A stretch of 64,000 nt of DNA, from NCBI GenBank assembly GCA_021299375.1, contig JAJTGR010000069.1:1-64000 (forward strand). The letters are read 5' to 3'. The notes under the pieces were generated by a model. It did not search any database. It had not been told where the DNA came from and was given only the letters and a program-made list of their open reading frames with translations. The stretch is from Gemmatimonadota bacterium (lineage in GTDB: Bacteria > Gemmatimonadota > Gemmatimonadetes > Gemmatimonadales > Gemmatimonadaceae). The translations under genes were made by a program, and so were the position numbers. Below, piece after piece: positions 55,977-64,000 of this stretch (positions within the stretch are counted from its first letter, which is position 1; each line of letters starts with the position of its first letter).

Positions 55977-56676
55977 CCACCGTCGCTGACACGATCGAGT
56001 CGAGCGCCGGGAACCAACGCTGCAGATAGCGGTTCCCCTGCCGCACGATGCGCGAGAAGTTGGGCTCCTCGCCGTACTCGGCGTTCAGCTGGTCGACGAC
56101 GTCCAGCCCTTCCACCACGGTGGCGAAGGGCATGAACAACCGCTGGCCATCCAGCTTGCGCACGTTGTCGCCGGTGCTCACGAAGAGCTGCGTGGCGCGC
56201 GTGTTCGGCCCCGACGCGGCGAAGGCCATCGTCCCGCGCGTGTTCCGGCCCTTGATGGGATCATCGGGGATGGTGGCGTTGTTCCACAGGTCGTTCACCG
56301 TCGGATCCCCGTGAATGCCGAACTGCACGATGAACCCCGGCACCATGCGGAAGAAGCGTACACCGCTGAAGTACCCCATGGTCACCAGCTCGTAGAAGCG
56401 ATCCGATCCGCGCGGCGCCAGAGCACGCTGCACATCGACCACGAAGGGGCCCTTGCTGGTCTCGAAGCGTACTCGATAGCGGTCGGGGCTGCGCAGCGGC
56501 GCGGCGGCCGGTGCCGGGATCGTGGCCGCGGGCGCAATCGTGCTGTCATCGGCGGGCGATGGGCGCGGTTCGCCGGCGCAGGCGGCCAGCAGGAGCAGGG
56601 TGCTGGCCAGGGGTCCCGCTGAACGAAACAGCGGGAGCCGGGAGGAGGGTGTCAGGAAGGAGGACACAGCGCGCAT
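55960..56676 (-). CDS. Peptidyl-prolyl cis-trans isomerase, cyclophilin type, lipoprotein
   Basis: The 238-residue precursor has a lipoprotein signal with lipobox LLAAC (Cys33) and an Ala/Pro linker. The cyclophilin domain (about 65-215) shows GVRFFRMVPGFIVQFG (catalytic Arg and Phe), NTRGTMAFAASGPNTRATQLFVST and RLFMPFATVVEGLDVVDQL. It should assist folding of exported proteins in the periplasm. Its 3' end overlaps the convergent aldolase gene by 17 nt. Confidence 0.9.
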   Translation of the reverse strand: MRAVSSFLTPSSRLPLFRSAGPLASTLLLLAACAGEPRPSPADDSTIAPAATIPAPAAAPLRSPDRYRVRFETSKGPFVVDVQRALAPRGSDRFYELVTMGYFSGVRFFRMVPGFIVQFGIHGDPTVNDLWNNATIPDDPIKGRNTRGTMAFAASGPNTRATQLFVSTGDNVRKLDGQRLFMPFATVVEGLDVVDQLNAEYGEEPNFSRIVRQGNRYLQRWFPALDSIVSATVVSDVR

Positions 56677-56777
56677 GATGCAAGCTACCGCACGCCGGGA
56701 TTGGACGTTCCGCCGCTGGCGATGGAGATTGCGATAGCGCCCCTATGGTACGCCATCGCCCACCCTCCGAGCTCCCC

Positions 56778-58145
<1,368 letters not shown>

Positions 58146-58174
58146 CGGGATTGGTGGGGTGGCTATCATTCAGC

Positions 58175-58450
58175 ATGGACACCCTGGCGCGGCGTTACAC
58201 CCTCATCGGCCCCGACGGCACACGCTACAGCAGCCCCACCAAGGGCACACTGGGCGGCTACCGCAAGGAACGGCGCTACGGGCGCCTCGACTGCAAGGCC
58301 GCCCGGCGCGCGCTGGCCACCGGGCGGGGCTACGAACAGCAGCGGGTCTTCTTTGCCGATGAAGCCACGGCGATCGCGGCCGGGTACCGCCCCTGCTCGG
58401 TATGCATGCCGGCCGAGTACGCGGCCTGGAAGGCACGGGGCGGGAAGTAG
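58175..58450 (+). CDS. Small Ada-like zinc-binding domain protein
   Basis: The 91-residue protein reads RYTLIGPDGTRYSSPTKGTL, GRLDCKAARRALATG, VFFADEATAIAAGYRPCSVCMP. The Cys in LDC and the CSVC pair, in the context of GYRPC, form the metal-binding pattern of the N-terminal domain of Ada, the alkylation-response protein. No methyltransferase or AraC domain follows. It could sense or repair methylphosphotriesters or simply bind DNA; function is not known for stand-alone versions. The stop lies 2 nt from the stop of the convergent DUF4399 gene. Confidence 0.82.
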   Translation: MDTLARRYTLIGPDGTRYSSPTKGTLGGYRKERRYGRLDCKAARRALATGRGYEQQRVFFADEATAIAAGYRPCSVCMPAEYAAWKARGGK

Positions 58451-58452
58451 CC

Positions 58453-58914
58453 CTACTTCACGATCACGGTGATCGTGTCGCGCTTCACCGTCGTCAATGG
58501 CACGTGGTCGCCGGTGGCAAAGATCGCGATGATGCGATGCGGGCCCACCGAGAGCGAATCGATCACCCGCTCACTGGCGCCGTTGCCCATGTGAATGACC
58601 ACGGGCGGGGCCGGCAGCGGCAGGGAATCGGCCGGCGCGTCACCGTCGATCACGAGATGGTGATGCCCCTTGCCCGGCTCGGCGGTGCCGGTGGCGGCGA
58701 TCACCTCCACGCCGGTGGCCTCGAGTCGCACGGTGAACGGCAGGGTCACGGTATCACCATCGGCCGGCGAGACGATGCGCACCGCGGCCTCGGTGGCCGG
58801 CGCCGCCTGCGCGGTTGCCGTGGCACTGTCGGCGGCGGGCGCCTTGTCGGAGGCGGTGCAGGCGGTCACGGTCAGGGCGACCGTGGCGGCGGCGACGAAC
58901 GGGGGCAGACGCAC
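58453..58914 (-). CDS. DUF4399 lipoprotein
   Basis: From GTG 58914 the 153-residue precursor has a lipoprotein signal (VRLPPFVAAATVALTVTAC). The mature part is a DUF4399 domain: VRIVSPADGDTVTLPFTVRLEA, then GKGHHHLVIDGD, VIHMGNGASERVIDSLSVGPH and ALF-like IAIFATGDH. The GHHHLVID motif defines the family, whose function is unknown. A further GTG at 58962 is possible, but the extra residues are not signal-like. Confidence 0.82.
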   Translation of the reverse strand: MRLPPFVAAATVALTVTACTASDKAPAADSATATAQAAPATEAAVRIVSPADGDTVTLPFTVRLEATGVEVIAATGTAEPGKGHHHLVIDGDAPADSLPLPAPPVVIHMGNGASERVIDSLSVGPHRIIAIFATGDHVPLTTVKRDTITVIVK

Positions 58915-59076
58915 GGGCAGGTTCTCACTGCTGAGGGTGACGCGACCACGAGCCGACCTCACGCAGACGCCGGCGGAGCGAAGGGAAATCTAGAAGCCGG
59001 CGCGCCGGCGCGAAGTGTCCTGCTGGCGCATTCGCCCGCCGCACGGGACATTGGGACGACCCTCGTCACCGATCCC

Positions 59077-59940
59077 ATGTCCCTCGCGCTTCCCACTCCC
59101 CTCGTCGCCACCGACTGGCTGGCCGCGCACCTCGGCCACCCGCTGCTTCGGCTGATCGACGCCAGTTCGTACCTTGCCACCGCCGGCCGGAACGGACGTG
59201 CCGAATACGAAGCGGCGCACATCCCGGGGGCGGTCTTCGCCGATGTCGACAGCCTGAGCGACGAGCAGGCGCCGTTTCCCCACACGCTGCCGGCCCCTGC
59301 CGTGCTCGCGGCACGCCTGGGGGCACTGGGCGTGGGCAGCGAACAGGCGGTGGTGGTGTACGACGGTTCGGGGCAGAACTTCAGCGCGCCGCGCGTCTGG
59401 TGGATGCTGCGCACGCTGGGGCACGCGCGGGTGGCGGTGCTCGACGGCGGCTTCCCGAAGTGGCAGCGCGAAGGGCGGCCGGTGACCACCGAGGTGCCGG
59501 TGCCGGTACCGGCCACCTTCACGCCGCAGCTCGATGCGTCACGCTGGCGGGACCTGGCGGCCGTGCGGGCCAATCTCGAGGCGCGCCGCGAGCAGGTGGT
59601 GGATGCACGGTCGCCTGGGCGATTCGCGGCGCAGGAACCCGAGCCGCGGGCGGGCCTGCGCGGCGGGCACATTCCGGGCGCGCGCAACGTGCACTACGCC
59701 TCGCTGGTGGGTCCGGACGGGACGGTGCTGCCGCCCGATGCCCTGCGCCGGCGCTTCGAGGAGGCCGGCGTGGATCTCGCCGCGCCGCTCGTGGGCAGCT
59801 GCGGCAGCGGGCTCACGGCGTGTGCCGTGCTGCTGGCGGCGGAGGTGGCCGGGGCAACGCGGACCGCGCTGTACGATGGGAGCTGGACCGAGTGGGGAAG
59901 CCAGCCGGATACGCCGGTGGAGACAGGACCGGCAACGTAA
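59077..59940 (+). CDS. sseA: 3-mercaptopyruvate/thiosulfate sulfurtransferase
   Basis: The 287-residue protein has two rhodanese domains (about 8-130 and 155-280). The first has RLIDASSYL and HIPGAVFADVDSLSD; the second has the active Cys loop GSCGSGLTACAVLLA, whose CGSG(L/V)T form is typical of 3-mercaptopyruvate sulfurtransferases (SseA). It transfers sulfur from mercaptopyruvate to thiophilic acceptors in the cytosol. The ATG at 59077 is chosen by family N-terminus (LVATDWLAAHL). The P450 gene begins 88 nt downstream. Confidence 0.88.
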   Translation: MSLALPTPLVATDWLAAHLGHPLLRLIDASSYLATAGRNGRAEYEAAHIPGAVFADVDSLSDEQAPFPHTLPAPAVLAARLGALGVGSEQAVVVYDGSGQNFSAPRVWWMLRTLGHARVAVLDGGFPKWQREGRPVTTEVPVPVPATFTPQLDASRWRDLAAVRANLEARREQVVDARSPGRFAAQEPEPRAGLRGGHIPGARNVHYASLVGPDGTVLPPDALRRRFEEAGVDLAAPLVGSCGSGLTACAVLLAAEVAGATRTALYDGSWTEWGSQPDTPVETGPAT

Positions 59941-60028
59941 CCTGCGTGGCCGGCCATTGGTCGCGTTCGCGTTCGCGTCACGGATGCCGGGGGCGCGGGC
60001 CGGACCGCCGCATCGGTCGACGTTGTGC

Positions 60029-61090
60029 ATGACGACATCGCGCATGCCGACGTCGCGCAGCTGGGTGCTGCGCCGGTTTGCCGACGTGCAGGCGGCGCTT
60101 GCGGCTCCGGAGCTCGTGCCGCCCGGCACACGCGCGCTGGCCGATCCGGCGCACCGCGACGTACAGCGGAGCGTGGTCAACCTGCTGCCCGTGTCGGTGG
60201 TGCGCGCGGCCATGCCGGCATTACGCGAGGAGGCGCAGCGACTGCTCGTGGCCTTGCCGGCGACGTCGGTTCGGGACTTCGTGGGCGACGTCGCCGTGCC
60301 GTGGAGCGAGGCCGTCACGTCACGCCTCCTGGGACTCGACCGGGCGACCCTCGCGAGCGCCCTGCCGCTGGCGCAGGGGGTCTTCGATGCCGCGTCGATG
60401 TCGGATGACGGCGAGACGACCGAGGACGCCCGCCACGCGGCGGCGATGCTCGCGGCCCTGTTGGGTGGGCGCACATCGCCAGCCGTGGTGCAGACATTCG
60501 TGGCGCTGTCGCAGTCGCTGCCGGGTGTAGTGAGCGGCATGATGCTGGCGCTCCTTGAGCATCCGGCGCAGCTGGGGTGGTTGCGGGCGGCGTGTCGACG
60601 GGACGCCGCCGACGCGCTGACGACCGACGCGCTGACCGCCGACGCGCTGACCGCCGACGCGCTGACCGCCGACGCGCTGACCGCGACGGCGCTGACCGTC
60701 GCCGCACACGAGCTGCTTCGCTACGCCACGCCCACCACCGCGGTGTATCGGCGAGCGCTGGCGCCGGTGCGCCTCGGCGGCTGCGACATCGCGGCGGGAG
60801 ACCTCGTGGTGGTGCGCCTCGCCGAGGCCAACCGCGACGGCACCGCGTTTCCGGATCCGGACCGTCTCGACCTGTCGCGCGGCGCACCGGGGCACGTGGC
60901 CTTCGGTGCCGGCGTGCACCGGTGTAGCGGCGCGGTGATCGTACGGCTGCTGGTGGAGTGTATGCTGGAGGTGCTGGTGACCTGCGACGTGACGCTGGCC
61001 CCGCCGCCCGATGTCGGCGTGACGTGGAACGAGGGGCTGTCGCTGCGGACGCCGAAGGCGCTGCCGGTGTGCGCGAGCGACGCGCGCTGA
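60029..61090 (+). CDS. Cytochrome P450 (short, with repeat insertion)
   Basis: The 353-residue protein has the P450 core: ExxR in AHELLRYATPTTAVYRRAL, the heme ligand loop HVAFGAGVHRCSGA with its Cys, and PERF-like FPDPDRLDLSRG. It is shorter than the usual 390-420 residues, and the I-helix lacks a clear AGxxT (the region reads SQSLPGVVSGMMLALLEHPAQL). An insertion of tandem DALTA pentapeptides (residues about 195-224) sits directly before helix K. Substrate and activity are unknown; loss of the I-helix Thr would affect oxygen activation. The ATG at 60029 is the best visible start. Confidence 0.82.
   Translation: MTTSRMPTSRSWVLRRFADVQAALAAPELVPPGTRALADPAHRDVQRSVVNLLPVSVVRAAMPALREEAQRLLVALPATSVRDFVGDVAVPWSEAVTSRLLGLDRATLASALPLAQGVFDAASMSDDGETTEDARHAAAMLAALLGGRTSPAVVQTFVALSQSLPGVVSGMMLALLEHPAQLGWLRAACRRDAADALTTDALTADALTADALTADALTATALTVAAHELLRYATPTTAVYRRALAPVRLGGCDIAAGDLVVVRLAEANRDGTAFPDPDRLDLSRGAPGHVAFGAGVHRCSGAVIVRLLVECMLEVLVTCDVTLAPPPDVGVTWNEGLSLRTPKALPVCASDAR
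60611..60700 (+). repeat. 15-bp in-frame tandem repeat, five copies plus a degenerate sixth
   Basis: Units GACGCGCTGACCGCC run in frame with the P450 gene, encoding DALT(T/A) five times, then a degenerate TALTV. Units two to four are identical. They lie between the J-like region and helix K. Confidence 0.9.
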
Positions 61091-61091
61091 A

Positions 61092-62741
61092 TCACTCGCG
61101 CCGCGCTTCGAGGCGCACGACGCGCTCGGCCAGCGCCGAGACCTCGGCGGCGAGCGTGGTCAGCGTAGGGGCTTCGCTGGTTGGGACGGCGGGTGCGACG
61201 GTGGGCGGTACCGCGCCACCATACGGCGGCGATGCCGGTGGTCCCGCCCGCGTCGGCGGCGCGGGCTCCCCCCGCCGTCTGCTCGCCAGCGAGAGCAACG
61301 CCCGCCCCGCGCGCCCCAGCCACACGGTGCTGAAGCACTGCTCCACGAACGGCCTGCGGAAGGGACTGCTCACCAGCACCGTGACCACAAGGGCGACAAC
61401 CAGCAGGGCGGCGAAGAAGAGCAGCACCGTCGCGCGGTCTTCGATGTTCGCGTCGCCGTCCTTGATACGCCCTTGCAGCAGTTGCACGATCGTGACGACC
61501 TGCCACACCAGCAGGCCACTGGCCAGCGCGACCCGCAGGCGGCGACGCTTGACCAGCACCGGATCGAGTCGTCGCATGGCACGCACGCCATCCCGCTCGG
61601 CCTGCACCAGCAACAGGAGCCGCTGCAGCTCAGGCACGGTGAACCCGGCGCGACACAGGCGGCGAACCTCCTGCGCCGTGCTCAGGAGTCGCACCCACAT
61701 CATGGCCAGCGCGATGAGCCCGAAGGAAAAGACGCTGGCGTTGCCGTATCCCACGAGGCGGTCATTGCCGTAGGCCAGCAAGCCGAGCGCGACCATCGCG
61801 CGCGTCAGCACCGCGGTCAGGTCGGGCACGAGCAGTCGCACCGCGACCGGAACCTCGGGGGTCGCGAGTTGCGTGGCGTCGAGGGCCTCGACCAGCGCTT
61901 CCGCCGTGCGGAACCGGTCGGTGGGTTCCTTGGCGCAACCGCGGTCGATGACCGCCCCGAGCGCCGGCGGCAGATCGGGACGCACCGACGCCACCGACGG
62001 GACCGGCTCGGTGAGCTACCGTACGAGGATGCGCTGCGTCGAGTCCCCGTCCATCGCGATCCGTCCGGTCAGGGCGAACCACGCGACCAGCCCGAGCGAG
62101 TAGAGGTCGGCGCGTCCATCGAGCGGTTCGCCCGTGGCCTGCTCGGGGCTCATGTACTCGGGCGTCCCGACGACTTCCCCCACCCGGGTGAGCCCGCGGG
62201 CCTCACTGACCGGCGTGATCGCGCGGGCAATGCCGAAGTCCATCACCAGCGCGCGGCCCGTTGCCCGCTCGATCATGATGTTGTCCGGCTTGATGTCGCG
62301 GTGCACCACACCGCGACCGTGCGCATAGGCAAGCGCGTAGGCGACGTCCTGCAGCAACCGCACCAGCTCCCGCTGCGGCAGCGGCCCTTCGCGCGCCACG
62401 CGCGCCGCGAGCGATTCGCCCTCCACGAAGCCCATCGCGAACGCGAGCACGTCCTCGCCCTCTTCGACGGCGAACACGGGAACGATATTCGGGTGTGAGA
62501 AGCCGGCGGCGAGGCGGGTCTCGCGCAGGAACCGCTCGCGCAGATCGGGCACCGCCGCGAACTCCGGCGGCAGGACCTTGAGCGCGACCGGGCGGTCCAG
62601 CCGCATGTCATGAGCGAGATACACCGTGCCCATGCCCCCACGTCCGAGGACGCGGTCGAGGCGATAGCGGTGCGCCAACGTTCGGGTGAGGGCGGCGACG
62701 TCGCTCAGGGAGGACCGTCCGGGGAGAGGGTGGGGAAGCAA
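61092..62741 (-). pseudogene. Ser/Thr protein kinase, membrane-anchored, split by an in-frame TAG
   Basis: From 62741 the frame encodes a Hanks-type kinase: GRGGMGTV (33-40), the ATP lysine K55 in ALKVL, HRDIKPDN (147-154), DFG (168-170) and GTPEYMSPEQ. A TAG at 62016-62014 stops it after ILVR. The same frame then continues as LTEPVPSVASVRPDLPPAL, the end of the kinase domain, followed by three membrane segments (near residues 305, 380 and 420 of the joined protein) and a C-terminal coiled coil to 61092. CAG to TAG (Gln) would explain the break. A GTG at 61994 could restart the second part. Confidence 0.82.
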
Positions 62742-62839
62742 AGGGAACGCGTGGCCCCGCCATCCGCCACCCTCGTGTCATCGGGCGCCGGGGTTTGGTG
62801 CAGCGACCGACCCCCTCATGGGCAGGGCGCGGACGCCGT

Positions 62840-63122
62840 CGGGGCACGGGAACATCGCCGTGCAGGACGTCCTCGCACGTCCCCAGCGAGGCGTACAACG
62901 CAAGGGCCGGATCGTCACCGTGATCCGCCCGCACGACGATCACCCAGGCACCACGCGTGGATGAGCGCGGTGGCGATCCCCTGACGTCAGTGCGCGACAT
63001 CGCCCGCGAGGTCGTACATGGAGAAGTCGCTGCGCGCCTGTTCGAGCTTGCGCGGCGCATGGGCCGCGAGGGCGCCGACCGCGGCGCCGTCGACGAGGGT
63101 GACCAGCGCGACGGTGGATGAC
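62840..63122 (-). pseudogene. AAC(3)-I-like GNAT acetyltransferase remnant
   Basis: The minus strand reads [20 protein letters not shown], then [20 protein letters not shown], a [13 protein letters not shown], and in another frame [20 protein letters not shown] and [15 protein letters not shown]. This is the order of the aminoglycoside 3-N-acetyltransferase I family (GNAT): [18 protein letters not shown] and [23 protein letters not shown]. The Arg before RQGIA is now a stop codon, several residues are deleted before GAWVI, and the N-terminus is absent. It is clearly non-functional. Confidence 0.75.
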
Positions 63123-63210
63123 CATGAATGGCCTATGGATCGCCAAGGATGGCCTGGGAATTCCCGAGGACGGGTATTGACACGGCCCCGGCGTAAGTGA
63201 ACTCGCAGGC

Positions 63211-64000
63211 ATGCCCAACACCGTCTCGGCCTCCGGAGAGGCCCTACCCCTCGCCGCGCTGCGCTTCCTGCAGGCGGTGCGCGACGATGACACCACGGCC
63301 GCGCTGGCACTGCTGACGGCGCACACGGACATCACGGGCCTGAGCATTCGCACCGCGGCGGCCGCGGGCGACCTGGCGGCAGTGCACCGGCACCTGGCGG
63401 CCAACCCCGACTGCGCCGGGCAGACCATACCGCCCGATCATGCGCCACCGCTGGTGTATGCCGTGCTGACCGACATCAAGCAGGCCCGCGGGGTGAGCAG
63501 CGACGAGCACGTGGCGCTGGTGCGTGCGCTGCTCGACGCCGGCGCCGATGCCAACACCAGCGTCGCACTCCCCGATACCGCCGGACGCATTCCGGTACTG
63601 TACTTCCCGAGTGTGGCGGGGAACGTGCCGGTGGCGCGGCTGCTGCTCGAACGCGGCGCAGCGCCGACCGATGGAGAGAGCGTGTACCACGCCGCGCAGC
63701 ACGACCGTCGGGACGTGCTGGCCCTGCTGCAGGCGTTCGGTGCCGACCTGAGTCGCGGCCCGGCGGGCACCGGGAGTTCGCCACTGTACTTTCTGGCGTC
63801 GCAGCGGGTGTCGAACCCGGTGAGCGCGTCGGCCGTGCGCGGGATGGAATGGCTGCTGGAGCACGGCGCCGACCCCACCGTGCCGCTCACCACCATCGGC
63901 GACGGGCAGCTTCCCTCGCAGCTCGGCGAGACGCCGCTGCACCGGGCCGTGGTGTCGGGGCATGGGGCCGCGGTGCTCAGCATGCTCGTGCAACACGGCG
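63211..64000 (+). CDS. Ankyrin-repeat protein (3' end outside window)
   Basis: From ATG 63211 the frame is open to the window edge (263 codons). No signal peptide is seen. Ankyrin-type helices are recognisable: TAAAAGDLAAVHRHLAANP, LVRALLDAGADANTS, AGNVPVARLLLERGAAPTDG, SVYHAAQHDRRDVLALLQAFG, and GETPLHRAVVSGHGAAVLSML. It is probably a cytosolic protein-protein interaction protein. The gene follows the acetyltransferase remnant, in the opposite direction. Confidence 0.85.
   Translation, partial: MPNTVSASGEALPLAALRFLQAVRDDDTTAALALLTAHTDITGLSIRTAAAAGDLAAVHRHLAANPDCAGQTIPPDHAPPLVYAVLTDIKQARGVSSDEHVALVRALLDAGADANTSVALPDTAGRIPVLYFPSVAGNVPVARLLLERGAAPTDGESVYHAAQHDRRDVLALLQAFGADLSRGPAGTGSSPLYFLASQRVSNPVSASAVRGMEWLLEHGADPTVPLTTIGDGQLPSQLGETPLHRAVVSGHGAAVLSMLVQHG

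Overview
The window is high-GC DNA with tightly packed, often 4-nt-overlapping genes, many secreted proteins (LVIVD and YVTN propellers, paired M16 peptidases, DUF5916, DUF1552 and DUF1592 planctomycete-type proteins, a TonB receptor with a carboxypeptidase-like N-domain) and a long-form HisG. Together these suggest a chromosomal segment of a Gemmatimonadota bacterium (Gemmatimonas-like). That assignment is inference from gene families and composition; no rRNA or tRNA gene was recognised. Many listed gene starts are downstream of the longest possible reading frame and were chosen from signal peptides, overlaps or family alignment.

Layout. 1-4547 (minus): a probable operon of a membrane protein, free-methionine-(R)-sulfoxide reductase, an HD-type ppGpp-hydrolase-like protein and two exported beta-propeller proteins, the last running off the window. 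4810-5310 (minus): a lipoprotein cupredoxin. 5350-5403: three abutting palindromes, one a perfect CRP/FNR-type site. 5443-13035 (plus): a complete histidine operon, hisGDCHABF-hisN-hisIE, preceded by a His-rich leader peptide and an intrinsic terminator, i.e. a classical attenuator. 13073-19197 (minus): mutarotase, Gfo/Idh oxidoreductase, DUF429 protein and an M16 peptidase pair.

19296-25600 is a defence island bracketed by imperfect inverted repeats. A type III-like restriction system has decayed: res is frameshifted in a G8 tract and mod is split into N- and C-terminal remnants. The centre of mod is replaced by a lower-GC two-gene cassette, an HNH endonuclease and a MazG-like pyrophosphohydrolase, joined to the mod stump by an ATGA overlap. 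A mazEF toxin-antitoxin pair lies on the opposite strand, and a UvrD-type helicase tail remains at the far end.

25618-47017: murB, a very large TonB receptor with a C-terminal helical extension, exported propeller, DUF5916 and creatininase-family proteins, a DUF1592/DUF1552/ankyrin operon, panE-like reductase and argG. 47114-64000: a broken hydrolase, an HDOD-GAF protein with a 15-bp tandem repeat, amidase, lipase-like hydrolase, an isolated bciA-like reductase, secreted HpaI-type aldolase, cyclophilin, M28 peptidase, Ada-like zinc protein, DUF4399 lipoprotein, sulfurtransferase, a cytochrome P450 with its own 15-bp repeat, a Ser/Thr kinase cut by an amber codon, an AAC(3)-I-like pseudogene and a truncated ankyrin gene. 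The right half therefore shows unusual levels of pseudogenes and short tandem repeats compared with the intact his region.
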